This document shows, piece by piece, positions 52,263 through 62,309 of a DNA stretch of 64,000 bases (positions are counted from its first letter, which is position 1; every line of letters starts with the position of its first letter). The DNA comes from Bacteroidaceae bacterium (GTDB taxonomy: Bacteria > Bacteroidota > Bacteroidia > Bacteroidales > Bacteroidaceae): contig JAGCPY010000067.1 of NCBI GenBank assembly GCA_017965425.1, positions 62,001-126,000 of the forward strand. The letters run 5' to 3'. Made by a program: the position numbers and the translations under genes. The notes below the pieces were generated by a model. That model worked only from the letters and a program-made list of their open reading frames with translations, was not told where the DNA came from and did no database searches.

Positions 52263-54110
52263 TTAGAAGTTTCCTCCCCAGTAAAGGCCATAGTGGGGAT
52301 TGTCCCATCCGCCATTGGCGTTGAGGTTGGGGTCGCGCTCTGGCTGCCACGTACGAACCTTGATACAGGGCTGGAAGACATCGTTGAGATCGACAAGCAC
52401 GAAGAGGTAGCCGGTATCACCATACGAGGTGGAATAGTAGTCCTGATGAATTTGGATGCCGTATGTATCGCCACCGACGCCCATGCGCGAGATCTCGCTG
52501 TCAGAGAAGCGGATGTTGATAAATTCTTGGCTCTTGAAACATTTCTCAAGATTCGCAAGGTAAGTGTTCTTATCCATGCGATTGTATTTGACAATGTCGC
52601 TGTTTGCATAGCGTGCATTCTCGCCGCTCTTGGGAGCCGCCTTGGTGACGTGGCCGACTATGATGATGGCGTTGTCGTCAAAGATGCTGCGGATATAGTC
52701 AAGACGTTTGAGGGCGAAGGCTGTCTTGTAGTTCTCGAGGAAGGTGACGATGGACATGCGCACGTCATCACTCCACGGGGCTTGCTTCTCAAAGACGGCA
52801 TCGCGGGCGGCTTTCGAAAGACCGAAGGCGACTGACTCTATCTTCTTCTGGTCGTTGAAGGTGAAAGTGACATCCTCGGTAAACTTGCGTTTGTTGTTCT
52901 TGAAGCTGAAACTCATCGGCAGGCTACGACAGATGGTACGACCTTGCAGCTGGTAGAAGTTGAGTTGGGGCGAACCGAGGATGCGTGCATCGCCATAGTG
53001 GACAAGGGCATCGAACATCTGGAAGCCTTCTTCGGTGAAGTACGGTTTCACGTTGGCGTACTGCTTTTTCTTGATGGCCTCCATGATGGCCTGCACAGCC
53101 GCAGCGTACTCGTCGGGCTTCTCGACCTTGACGGCATGGGTGGCCGTGCCAACGCTGGCTGCTGCCGTCTGGAATTGCTGCTGCACAGCTTTCATCTCCT
53201 TCTTCTTGCCAAGATTGACGCTGGTTGTGGCCTTGGAGAACGGAGTGCCGTGGAAAATCTTCATCACCTGCTCCAGTTCCTTGTCCTGCCGGCTTTGACC
53301 CATGTATTCAAATTCATACTTGACCTGAATGCGGTCTGGCGTGGCACCGGGTCGCAACTCTATCTCTGCCATGCCGTCCTTGGCCGAGCAGATGTTGGAG
53401 AAGTTCTGTCCGTCCATGAAGCGGAAATCGACACTGGTGACAGGCTTGCCTTTATAGTTAATAAGGAGTTGCACTGTCTCGTCTTCGAAGTTGGCGATGT
53501 CGGTCTTCAGACTGCCCAGAATGCTGTTGATTTGTTCCGGAATCCACACCGTGAGCACTTGCTCCTGACGTTCGGTGTCCTTATACCGGCACTCATTCGG
53601 ATGCTGCAAACTCTTCAGCAGCGTAAAGCCCCAATAATAGTTGCGCAAGGCATCGTCGATGCGCCCTTCTTTCTCTGCTTTCTCGGCACTGCGCATATAC
53701 GAGAAGATGCGGTCTTCACGCCCCTTGAACACCTTCTCGATTTCCGTCCTTTTGATATACGCGAAGACGTGGGCATTAGGCTCGCGACTGATAATGACTG
53801 TCTGTGTGTTGGTCAACGTTGCGCCGGAGTATGTCTTGACGACACTCTCGATGGCGGTCTTGCTATCCACGTCGCCCGTCCCCATATTGACCTCCTGCTC
53901 GTCAATGGAAAACTCGGAGGAAACACTGACAGAGATCTTGGTTGTCAGGTCAGCCAGAGCAGCCTGCTTTGCAGCGGCGTCGGACTGCCCGAAGCCTTCA
54001 CCCCAGAGGTATTCGGGGTCGGCCTTAATGGCGTCAACATCTTGGGCAAAGGCACTTGCCATTGTCAATAGAGCAAAGAAGATAAATGATATTCGTCTGA
54101 TAAATGTCAT
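52263..54110 (-). CDS. Secreted LPP20-like protein of unknown function
   Basis: 615 residues. The signal peptide is MTFIRRISFIFFALLTMASAFAQ. Residues of about 30-160 match the LPP20 pattern (WGEGFGQSDAAAKQAALADLTTKISVSVSSEF), followed by a helical region (RSAEKAEKEGRIDDALRNYYWGFTLLKSL) like a TPR. The middle (about 240-300) is a predicted beta-domain (VTSVDFRFMDGQNFSNICSAKDGMAEIELRPG). The last 170 residues resemble a nuclear-transport-factor-like fold (FLENYKTAFALKRLDYIRSIFDDNAIIIVG) with IRFSDSEISRMGVGGDTYGIQI. No catalytic site can be named. It starts 24 bases after the giant repeat gene and is probably in its operon. Confidence 0.8.
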   Translation of the reverse strand: MTFIRRISFIFFALLTMASAFAQDVDAIKADPEYLWGEGFGQSDAAAKQAALADLTTKISVSVSSEFSIDEQEVNMGTGDVDSKTAIESVVKTYSGATLTNTQTVIISREPNAHVFAYIKRTEIEKVFKGREDRIFSYMRSAEKAEKEGRIDDALRNYYWGFTLLKSLQHPNECRYKDTERQEQVLTVWIPEQINSILGSLKTDIANFEDETVQLLINYKGKPVTSVDFRFMDGQNFSNICSAKDGMAEIELRPGATPDRIQVKYEFEYMGQSRQDKELEQVMKIFHGTPFSKATTSVNLGKKKEMKAVQQQFQTAAASVGTATHAVKVEKPDEYAAAVQAIMEAIKKKQYANVKPYFTEEGFQMFDALVHYGDARILGSPQLNFYQLQGRTICRSLPMSFSFKNNKRKFTEDVTFTFNDQKKIESVAFGLSKAARDAVFEKQAPWSDDVRMSIVTFLENYKTAFALKRLDYIRSIFDDNAIIIVGHVTKAAPKSGENARYANSDIVKYNRMDKNTYLANLEKCFKSQEFINIRFSDSEISRMGVGGDTYGIQIHQDYYSTSYGDTGYLFVLVDLNDVFQPCIKVRTWQPERDPNLNANGGWDNPHYGLYWGGNF

Positions 54111-54134
54111 AGTTCTTGGGTTTAAATATTTCTG

Positions 54135-57100
54135 TTACTTGATGATTACTTTCTTGCCGTCGAGGATGTAGATCCCCTTTTGAGCCACACGACCTGCACG
54201 TCCGACACGGCGACCACTGAGGTCATAGAGGCCTTCGGCACAGGATTCCGCAGCAGAGCGAAGGAGCATGGTGTCGTTGATACCTGTGATAATCTCACCA
54301 GTAATACCGATACCTTGTACTTCACCTGTCGTTCCGGCGTGCGTGTAATAGACCTCAAAGGGTGAAGCATCACGGTAGTCGGACAGGAAGATACTTCCTT
54401 CCAAGTGGTTGCCATGCTGCTCACCTCGGTTGAGGACAAAGATGTCAGCGGTCTTCTTCACCCTCACGAAGCAGGGAAGCACGTCGTGATCATTATAGCT
54501 GACGGCAACAGGTGCGGTCACGGGGACATTGGTGTTGAGACCCTCGAAGGTGACATTGCCGCCAAGAATGTAACGGTCGGCGTATGTGTCATGATTAGGC
54601 ATACTGATGAGATAGGGACGGTTGGCCGTCAGTTCACTGGCTGCAGTGGGGCCCGTCGCCTCTATCGAGTACAGCCAGAAGTGAGCCTTGTCGCTATCGT
54701 CTGCCATGAACGGCGTAATGTCTCCTTTCGTCTCGTGGATGAAGCGCGTGACACTGAAGGGAAGAGCAATCGTTTCCCATCCGCGCACAGTTTCACCACG
54801 ACCCGTCTCTTGTTGGTAGTCATGGGTATAGGTAATACGATCGGCATAGAACTGACGTACGCAGAAGAAGTTTCCATTGGGCGCTGCATCGGTAAGGGTA
54901 ATGCGAGAAGCCCGCCGCCCGGTGACAACATTACGTACTTCGGCTGGAGCATACGAGGCATTGCTCGTAAAGAACAGGAGGTTCGGGTTCGAGAAATCGG
55001 CCAATGCAGCAGAAGGCAGCTCTGCTTGGGTTCTCCACACAATAGCAGAGAGATTGGGACATCCTGCAAAAAGACTTTCGCCAACCGACGACACGAAAGC
55101 TGGTAACTCAACAGAAATCATACCACTACCCGCGAAGGCACGGGCGGGTAAAGCTTCATTCTCAACCGCAGCGGACTGGAGATACAAGTGTTTCAGACCG
55201 CTTATTCTCGTGATAGCCGAGAAGTCGTCTGCGTTGAGATGGCCGAGGACCGTCAGCGACGTGAGAGTGGCACCATCCTTCCACTCCAAAGCCTTACCCA
55301 ATGTACCTGCCGTCCGCACACTTGCCGTGGCTATCTCATCATTGAAGATGCTGGGGATTTCATACACAGTGACAGAAGAGGTGTTGGAGCCGTCTTTCAC
55401 GGCAATGGCACGGATGGTGACCAACTGGTTCACATCCGTCGGAGCGGTGTAATGATAGGTGGACGTGCTCGGATTGGAACCGTCAAGGGTATAATAGATG
55501 GAAGCTCCTGGGGTTGTCGTGGTCAGGGAGAAGGTATGACCATTGTATGCCACATCTACGCTGGCACAGGATGTCACGCCAACCTCATAGTCCGATACGA
55601 GCGAGTTGTTGAAGTTCCTACGCATACCCACTGCACGGACATGTGTACCCGCAGGCAGCGACAAGGGCTCACTGTAGCGTTCCGAGGACAAAGTGGGTTC
55701 GCTGCCGTCGGTCGTATAATAGATGAGCGCGTCAGGCGTGAGACTGCTAATGACAACACGGCCGTCTGCCAACGTGAAGGAAGGAAGTTCCACATAGAAG
55801 CAACTGACCTCAAACTTGGCATCGGCAGAAACATATCCGCTCTTCGTGACTTCTGCCCAGACTGTACCATTTTCCGTCAGCGTGATAGGACCTGTATACA
55901 AAAGACTGTTCCCGTCGGGGCGGGTGCCATCAAGTGTGTAGCGGATGGTGGCTCCATCGGTGAGAGTGCTGATAGTGAGCAGTCGGTCAGAGAGCGTGAA
56001 CGTCGGAACGGCACAGCGTACATTGCTGGGGTCTATCACCTCCGAGGTCACATCAGAAGGATTGAAGTCGTCCTTGAAAGCGAATGCACTGACCGTGGTC
56101 ACGGCGTTCAATTCAAAGGGTGAATTGTAAGACGCACTATTACGGGTGGGCGTACTGCCATCAAGGGTATAATAGATGGTGGCATTCGGGGTCGGCGTCG
56201 TCAGATAGAGGAAGCCGTCGACGTACTCAATGCTGACGATTTCCACACGGAAGTTCGTGCATTCAAGGGAAGCGAACCCTGAATTGCGGTAACCGTCGCA
56301 CACGGCAACAGCCTTGACCGTACAGTTCTGCATCAAGGTAATCGGACCTGTATAGAGATGGCTGTTCTCATTCGGTGTGGAACCATCGAGCGTGTAGTAG
56401 ATGACGGCTCCAGCTGTGACGCAAGTCATCTCGATGGTATTACCCACAGCACGCAACTGCGGTGTCGCCGTGCGCAGGTCGTCAAGGTCTATTTCATAAC
56501 GCGACATATTAGAGTCGTGGAAGTTGTTCTTCGTGCCGTAAGCTTCGACCACACAACTCTCGACAATCTCAATAGGACCGGTGTAAGTGGCATTTGCGAC
56601 AGGAGCCGAGCCGCCAGTCAGCGAGTAATGGATGTCCACATTCTCCGTGCTGGTGGTCATAGTGAGCCACTGCCCATCAAAGCTGAAGAGAATGTTTTCG
56701 ACATAGAACCAGTTGACGGTATAGCTGGCGATGCCAGAATATTGTTTATTGGAGAGGACGGCCACGGCTTGAAGAACACCGTTCTGGGTCAGCTCAACAG
56801 GAGTCGTGTAAGGTGTCCCGTGAGTGGCCGTGGGCGTAGAACCGTCCAGCGTGTAGTAAATCTTTGCTCCGGCGGTTGTGGTCGAGATGGTGACTACATT
56901 CCCATTACGGGCAAACTGCGGCAGGGCGACGGAGCCGGTACTGACAATGAAGTGATAGATCGACACCTCGGAACTGGCCCATCCCTCACGGACGGCAATG
57001 GCCTGGACATCGCAGTCATCTGTCAACTGGATGGGAGCCGTGTAAGTTGTGCTGTTGGCCGTAGGCACTGTACCGTCCATGGTGTAGTGGATCATGGATT

Positions 57101-60100
57101 CCGCCGTCGGGGTTGTCATGGACAGGAGAAGGTTTTCATATGCAAACTCTACGTTGGCAACCTTGAACCAATCGACGGTATAGGTAGCTATCGGCGAAAC
57201 CTGATAAGCGGCACCGGCGGCAATGGCACGCACGATACAGTTGCGGGTCAGTTGGATGGCAGACGTATAAAGCGTACTCAGCGTGTCAGGCTCAGACCCG
57301 TCAAGCGTATAATAGACCTTGACATCGGTGCTGCCTGTCGTAATCGTCAACACATCGCCATTGCGGCTGAAGTGGGGAGTAGGAGCGGTCACGTTGGAGA
57401 GTGAGAACTGATAAAGCGATACGCCCGAATTATTCCAGCCTTCCCGGACGGCCATCGCACGGACATCACAGTCTGCCGTCAAGGGGATGGGCTCGGTATA
57501 GACGGAGCTCGTCAGGGTAGGCAATGTGCCGTCGGTGGTATAATATATTGTAGCACTGGGAGTGGGCGTTGTCATCTGGAGAACCTTATCCTGATAGCTG
57601 AATTCCACATTCGAGACTTTAAACCAACCGACGTTATAGTTAGAAACGTCAGAGTCGAAGTAGCCGTTGCCCACAGCTATTGCACGGACGATGCAGTTGG
57701 CATCGAGGTTGATGGCTGCTGTATAGGGCGTGCTGGCTGCTGTTGGCACATCACCATTCAATGTATAGTAAACAGTCACATTGGCGTTACCCGTCGAAAG
57801 GGTCAGTACATCACCGTTACGGCTAAAAAGCGGCGTCGGTGCTGTGTAGTTGGCTCGGCTGAATTGGAAAAGTGTGATGTCCGACGGGTTCCAGTTTCCA
57901 CGAATGGCGACGGCACGGACATCGCAGTCCTCTGTTAAGGCCACGGGAGCCGTGTACGGCGTGCTGTTCGCCGTGGGAATGGAGCCGTCAGTCGTATAAT
58001 AGACTGTAGCGTTCTCCGTCGTCGTGCTCATCGTCAGTTGGAGGTTCGAGAAATCAAAGACAACAGCAGCCGACTTGAACCAGTTCACCGTGTACACCGC
58101 CACCGGCGACTCATTGTAACCGGCTCCGGCAGCAATAGCACGGATAACCATGTTCTCCGTCACCTCAATCGGTGCTGTATAGGCTGTGCTCGTCGTCGTA
58201 GGATCTGTGCCGTCCGTCGTATAATAGATGGTGGTTCCGTCCGTGGGAGCCTGGATCGTGATGGAGTTACCAGACCGGCTGAAGAGCGGGCTGTCCGCCG
58301 TCACATTTGTAAGATTAAACACGTAAGACGATACATTCGATGCGTTCCAGTTCTCACGGATGGCAATGGCCTGAACCGTACAATCTGCGTTCAACTGAAT
58401 GGGTGACGTATAGATTGTACTGGTGTTGTCGGGCACCGAACCGTCCGTGGTATAGTAAATGGTGGCACCTTCCGTCGTCGTGCTCATCGAGAGCTGAAGG
58501 TTGGCATAGTTGAAGACTACGTCCTCAACTTGGAACCAGTCTGCCACCAGCTGAGCGACCTCCGACGGATAGTAATCCGTGTGCGTGGCAATGGCCTGAA
58601 CGGTCACATTGCCATCCAAGACGATGGGAGCAGTATATTCAGTGCTGGTGTTATCAGGCACCATGCCATCCGTCGTATAGAATATAGTGGCACCGGCTGT
58701 GGCCGTGGATATCTCCACGCCGTCGCCGTTCCTAACAATCTGAGGCGTAGCCACGGTATGATCAGACATCACAAACGCGTAGTCTGTCACGTCCGCATCA
58801 GTCCAATTCTCACGCACAGCGTATGCTCTCACCACACAGTCCGTCGTCAGCTCAATAGGCGAGGTGTAAGTCAAACTCGTAGGAGCACCTGTGGGATCAT
58901 CGGAAACGGGACTTGTGCCATCTGTCGTATAATAAATCGTTGCGCCTTCCGTCGTCGTGGACATCGTCAACTGCAAGTTCTGGTAGGAGAACGTGACGTC
59001 GGCCACCTTGAATTCATCCGACTGCCAACTGCCTATGGCCGAGGGAGCCAAACCTTCTTTGACGGCAATCGCCCGCACCGTCACATTACCCGTCAGCTGA
59101 ATGGGAGTCGTATAAATCGCGCTTTGCTCGGTTGGATTTTCTCCGTCTGTAGTGTAGTAGATGGTAGCACCCTGCGTGGCTGTCGTGATGATCAGTTCAT
59201 CTCCCAAGCGACTGAACTGCGGCGTGGCGACTGTATAGTCTGCCATCGAGAAATGGTAGGTGACTGCTTGTCCATCGTTGAAGTTTGAGCGCGTAGCGTA
59301 TGCCATGAAGGTTGTGTCTTCTTGCAGCAGGAGCGGACTGGTGTAGGTTTCAACAAAGACGGAGTTGGTGGGATCACTGAGATCCAAGGTGTAGAGAATG
59401 GTAGCATCTGCCGGCTCCACGGTCATCGTCAGATTAGGATAGTAATAGCTGAACTGCACTTCTCCGCAAGTGAAGTCGGTATTATTGAACTCGACAATGG
59501 CAGATGACGTGAAGCCATCACCTCCAGCCATTGCTTTGACGGTGGTGTTCTCGGTCAAGGTAATGGGACCAGTGTATGTGATGCCCGTATCCATAGTGGG
59601 ATCCGTGCCGTCGGTAGTATAGTAGATAGTAGCACCTGCTGTTGCCGTGGTGAATGTCAGTTGGTGCAAACTTTCGTCGTATGAAGGAACAGGGTCTTCC
59701 GCTTGGACTACCGCCACCTCGGTCATCACGATTATTTGCTGGATGTCTGGATGTGTGCTTTTAAGGGATAATGTCAGGGCGGAGGATGACCCCGTCCATT
59801 TATTCCCCAACATGACACCTTCCCCGGCAGTCACATCATCCTCTATGTTAGCATTATTGCTCGTCTCGAACGCCACTTGGCTGATCTTGAGGGCATCGGT
59901 GGCGGGGGTCAAAGTTATTTCATAGTTACCATTGAGACCTGAAAGATAGATTTCCTCACCAGGCCCAGTAGGTGTTACTGTCTGCATCAATGCCGGGCTG
60001 CCATCACCCGTAAAACTCATAATCACGGCAGCAGTGGCCAACGTCGAGTCGGCAATCGAGAAGCCTGCCGGGAAGTAACTGACCATATCCGCATCCACCA

Positions 60101-60641
60101 GCGTGAAATTGAACTTTGACACGTCTTCTTCCAACATAGGAATGGCGGAGAGATCGACGGGTCCACTGTATTGAACGCGCAGACTGAAATTCAAGATCTC
60201 TATGTCTTCTGTGACCGTGAAAGTAACTCCGTTGATGTCGTCGCCTGACCATTCATATACATCAGCCATATTACTTGGCAACAATACGCCGTCACTGGCC
60301 TCAAGGGTCAAGTCACCAGAACGTACCGTTATTTCCATATACGCGCATCCATAATAATCGGCCAAATCAAACTGAATAGTGGAGCCTGCTGAAAGGGACA
60401 GATAAGTCCCCGTTGCCGTTGCTGACGCGAAACCATAAACCGTTGGCGGAGTCTCTGGCGAAATGATTTTCAGCGAGACGGGACCATTCACGCTTTGATA
60501 AGGATTTGCCAATTCCACAGACGACATGGGCTCCACCGCTTCATTGGAGAAGTCAATAGATATGTCTTTCTGGGCACGAGCTGGCAGCACTCCGACCAAG
60601 AACGCCACCAAGAGCATGGATATATGTTTGATTGCTTTCAT
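54135..60641 (-). CDS. Giant secreted protein with 19 chitobiase-C-type repeats and a leucine-rich region
   Basis: 2168 residues, the largest gene of the window. Signal peptide MKAIKHISMLLVAFLVGVLPARA. Residues of about 25-330 are predicted beta-sandwich. From about 340 to about 1780 I count 19 copies of a 70-80-residue unit with the core IYYTxDGTxPTxxSxxYTxPIxLxxxxxVRAIAxxxG, the chitobiase/beta-hexosaminidase C-terminal domain type. Copies mostly alternate between two linker forms: one ends WFKVxNVEFSYxNLxLTMST, the next ends PxFSRNGDxLTIST, so the real unit is a dimer of about 150 residues. Then follow a BspA-like leucine-rich part (LTSLTVLGHLNADDFSAITRISGLKHLYLQSAAV, GCPNLSAIVW) and a sorting tail YDLSGRRVGRAGR...GIYILDGKKVIIK, typical of type IX cargo. 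A stalk or adhesin role is inferred; no enzyme domain is seen. Confidence 0.9.
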   Translation of the reverse strand: MKAIKHISMLLVAFLVGVLPARAQKDISIDFSNEAVEPMSSVELANPYQSVNGPVSLKIISPETPPTVYGFASATATGTYLSLSAGSTIQFDLADYYGCAYMEITVRSGDLTLEASDGVLLPSNMADVYEWSGDDINGVTFTVTEDIEILNFSLRVQYSGPVDLSAIPMLEEDVSKFNFTLVDADMVSYFPAGFSIADSTLATAAVIMSFTGDGSPALMQTVTPTGPGEEIYLSGLNGNYEITLTPATDALKISQVAFETSNNANIEDDVTAGEGVMLGNKWTGSSSALTLSLKSTHPDIQQIIVMTEVAVVQAEDPVPSYDESLHQLTFTTATAGATIYYTTDGTDPTMDTGITYTGPITLTENTTVKAMAGGDGFTSSAIVEFNNTDFTCGEVQFSYYYPNLTMTVEPADATILYTLDLSDPTNSVFVETYTSPLLLQEDTTFMAYATRSNFNDGQAVTYHFSMADYTVATPQFSRLGDELIITTATQGATIYYTTDGENPTEQSAIYTTPIQLTGNVTVRAIAVKEGLAPSAIGSWQSDEFKVADVTFSYQNLQLTMSTTTEGATIYYTTDGTSPVSDDPTGAPTSLTYTSPIELTTDCVVRAYAVRENWTDADVTDYAFVMSDHTVATPQIVRNGDGVEISTATAGATIFYTTDGMVPDNTSTEYTAPIVLDGNVTVQAIATHTDYYPSEVAQLVADWFQVEDVVFNYANLQLSMSTTTEGATIYYTTDGSVPDNTSTIYTSPIQLNADCTVQAIAIRENWNASNVSSYVFNLTNVTADSPLFSRSGNSITIQAPTDGTTIYYTTDGTDPTTTSTAYTAPIEVTENMVIRAIAAGAGYNESPVAVYTVNWFKSAAVVFDFSNLQLTMSTTTENATVYYTTDGSIPTANSTPYTAPVALTEDCDVRAVAIRGNWNPSDITLFQFSRANYTAPTPLFSRNGDVLTLSTGNANVTVYYTLNGDVPTAASTPYTAAINLDANCIVRAIAVGNGYFDSDVSNYNVGWFKVSNVEFSYQDKVLQMTTPTPSATIYYTTDGTLPTLTSSVYTEPIPLTADCDVRAMAVREGWNNSGVSLYQFSLSNVTAPTPHFSRNGDVLTITTGSTDVKVYYTLDGSEPDTLSTLYTSAIQLTRNCIVRAIAAGAAYQVSPIATYTVDWFKVANVEFAYENLLLSMTTPTAESMIHYTMDGTVPTANSTTYTAPIQLTDDCDVQAIAVREGWASSEVSIYHFIVSTGSVALPQFARNGNVVTISTTTAGAKIYYTLDGSTPTATHGTPYTTPVELTQNGVLQAVAVLSNKQYSGIASYTVNWFYVENILFSFDGQWLTMTTSTENVDIHYSLTGGSAPVANATYTGPIEIVESCVVEAYGTKNNFHDSNMSRYEIDLDDLRTATPQLRAVGNTIEMTCVTAGAVIYYTLDGSTPNENSHLYTGPITLMQNCTVKAVAVCDGYRNSGFASLECTNFRVEIVSIEYVDGFLYLTTPTPNATIYYTLDGSTPTRNSASYNSPFELNAVTTVSAFAFKDDFNPSDVTSEVIDPSNVRCAVPTFTLSDRLLTISTLTDGATIRYTLDGTRPDGNSLLYTGPITLTENGTVWAEVTKSGYVSADAKFEVSCFYVELPSFTLADGRVVISSLTPDALIYYTTDGSEPTLSSERYSEPLSLPAGTHVRAVGMRRNFNNSLVSDYEVGVTSCASVDVAYNGHTFSLTTTTPGASIYYTLDGSNPSTSTYHYTAPTDVNQLVTIRAIAVKDGSNTSSVTVYEIPSIFNDEIATASVRTAGTLGKALEWKDGATLTSLTVLGHLNADDFSAITRISGLKHLYLQSAAVENEALPARAFAGSGMISVELPAFVSSVGESLFAGCPNLSAIVWRTQAELPSAALADFSNPNLLFFTSNASYAPAEVRNVVTGRRASRITLTDAAPNGNFFCVRQFYADRITYTHDYQQETGRGETVRGWETIALPFSVTRFIHETKGDITPFMADDSDKAHFWLYSIEATGPTAASELTANRPYLISMPNHDTYADRYILGGNVTFEGLNTNVPVTAPVAVSYNDHDVLPCFVRVKKTADIFVLNRGEQHGNHLEGSIFLSDYRDASPFEVYYTHAGTTGEVQGIGITGEIITGINDTMLLRSAAESCAEGLYDLSGRRVGRAGRVAQKGIYILDGKKVIIK

Positions 60642-60725
60642 TATTGATGAACGATGAACTATGATTGATGAATGATGATTGATGAACGAACGGGAAATAA
60701 ATTGTCCAATTGTTAATTGAAATAG

Positions 60726-62273
60726 CTATTTCCGCTTGATGAAGCTAGGCAACACGGGTGTGTCGTCACCGGGATTATCACCTTTAGTGGTGAAGCTCAC
60801 CGTCTTCTCGCTATAAGATATTCCCGTGGCATTGCGAGCAAAGGCACGAACATAATATGTCATGCCGGATGTCAGACCGGCAAGTGGCAAAACAGCCCGT
60901 CCCGTGGTAGCGTCACCCGTAGTGCTGACGACATGGTCGGCATTCGTGGGTGCTTCATGGGTGGCATAGCAAACACCGTATTCCCCGACAGCAGAGGTTG
61001 AGCTTTGGTAATCAAACGTAGCCACAGCCTCGTACTTGGTCACGTCACTGATAGCGGGTTCACCCACCGTGGGATAAGCACCAGGCTGCTGTACAATCGT
61101 GATGTAACGGACTTGGTTTCGTCCAGCACGTACCTCAATCACAGCCTCGCGGACAGAGGTCATGGCATTCTGCTCACAAAGGATCTGGACATAGCCATTG
61201 CCTGCAACGGGTTCCGAATCGACCTTGGCCCAACTGCTGTTCGACGTGACATTCCAAGTGGCATTGCAAAGGATCTGCACGGGATAGGTGCCGCCGATGG
61301 CCTGGGCCGTCACCTCTGTCATGGGCACATTCAGCTCCACGACCTTACCCTTCTGAGGAACTACAAGGGTCGCCGTCTTGGTCACCGAAGTTCCGACCGT
61401 CTGGAACGTGAAGATGGCAAATCGTTCATCTTCGGACATATTCTCATCTGCGGTAATCTTCACCTTTGCATCGTGCGAACCATTCCTCAAATCACAGCTG
61501 AAACCTGGGAACTGTCCCGAAACCGTCCAATCGTCGGTACATGTCAACGCTACTTCCACGGAACCTCCCGTAGCCTCTATAGCTGGAAGTTCATATTGCT
61601 CTTGGTTGTTCACCAGAAGCTTGATCTCACGGGCACTTTGAGTGACATGAATGTCGGCACTGGCTGTTCCTGACAAACCGTCATCAACCGTTACAATGGT
61701 AAACGTCGTTTCCCTCGTCTCTTCGACAAGGTTCTCATCCACCGTGAAACGGACAGAGCCGTCACCGGATCCTTCCACGACATCTGTTGTGAAGCCTTCA
61801 CGCCCACTGGTCAAGACCTTCCAAGCGGCATTGCTGCGAATGGATACCACTTCTTCACCGCCCTCAAAAGGCATGTGGATGGCAGGGGTGTTCACCTCCA
61901 GATAGGGGGCAATGCCTCGCTGTTGGACACGCACTTCTTTGAGGATAACGCCTGTATGGCTGGCGATACGCAGTTTAGCCTCACGCGAAGTGGTCTCGTT
62001 GTTCTTCTGCATGATGAGCCGGACAGGTTCGTTGCCTTCGCCTTCACGTGTGCCGAGTTCCAGACCCTGCCATCCGCTGACCAAGACCACAGACCAACGG
62101 CAGTTGGATCTGATGCCAATCGTATCATCAATGGCATTTGCAGCAATGATCTTGTCCGGATTCACTTCCAAAAATTCCTTTGTAGGAGTACCCGCAGGTT
62201 CCTCACCACTGCAAGCGGCAAAGAAAGATACGGCTGCGAGAGCTATGATGATAAATGGAAAATACGTTCTCAT
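60726..62273 (-). CDS. BACON-domain surface lipoprotein
   Basis: 515 residues. Lipoprotein signal peptide with lipobox FFAAC (cysteine at residue 21). Four successive BACON-type domains of about 85-95 residues, each with a pattern such as IRSNCRWSVV, IRSNAAWKVLTS, LTCTDDWTVSG and ILCNATWNVTSNSSWAK, and strands like TTSREAKLRIASHTG. BACON domains occur in surface proteins of Bacteroidetes and are thought to bind glycans or proteins. The last 110 residues form a fibronectin-III-like domain (YEAVATFDYQSSTSAVGEYGVCYATHEAP ... YYVRAFARNATGISYSEKTVSFTT). It lies between the PEGA protein and the giant repeat gene, 84 bases before the latter; that gap holds gatgaatgat-type direct repeats. Confidence 0.88.
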   Translation of the reverse strand: MRTYFPFIIIALAAVSFFAACSGEEPAGTPTKEFLEVNPDKIIAANAIDDTIGIRSNCRWSVVLVSGWQGLELGTREGEGNEPVRLIMQKNNETTSREAKLRIASHTGVILKEVRVQQRGIAPYLEVNTPAIHMPFEGGEEVVSIRSNAAWKVLTSGREGFTTDVVEGSGDGSVRFTVDENLVEETRETTFTIVTVDDGLSGTASADIHVTQSAREIKLLVNNQEQYELPAIEATGGSVEVALTCTDDWTVSGQFPGFSCDLRNGSHDAKVKITADENMSEDERFAIFTFQTVGTSVTKTATLVVPQKGKVVELNVPMTEVTAQAIGGTYPVQILCNATWNVTSNSSWAKVDSEPVAGNGYVQILCEQNAMTSVREAVIEVRAGRNQVRYITIVQQPGAYPTVGEPAISDVTKYEAVATFDYQSSTSAVGEYGVCYATHEAPTNADHVVSTTGDATTGRAVLPLAGLTSGMTYYVRAFARNATGISYSEKTVSFTTKGDNPGDDTPVLPSFIKRK

Positions 62274-62309
62274 AGAGACTATATAATATAGAAGGTATTA
62301 CGTCGGATT

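Noticed and set aside
56358-57404. Long plus-strand frame of 348 codons opposite the giant repeat gene
   Set aside because: It is a shadow of the repeats: the minus-strand reading has a signal peptide, regular domains and a sorting tail, while this frame has only repeated low-complexity sequence. The same applies to 58038-58406 and 58530-59288.
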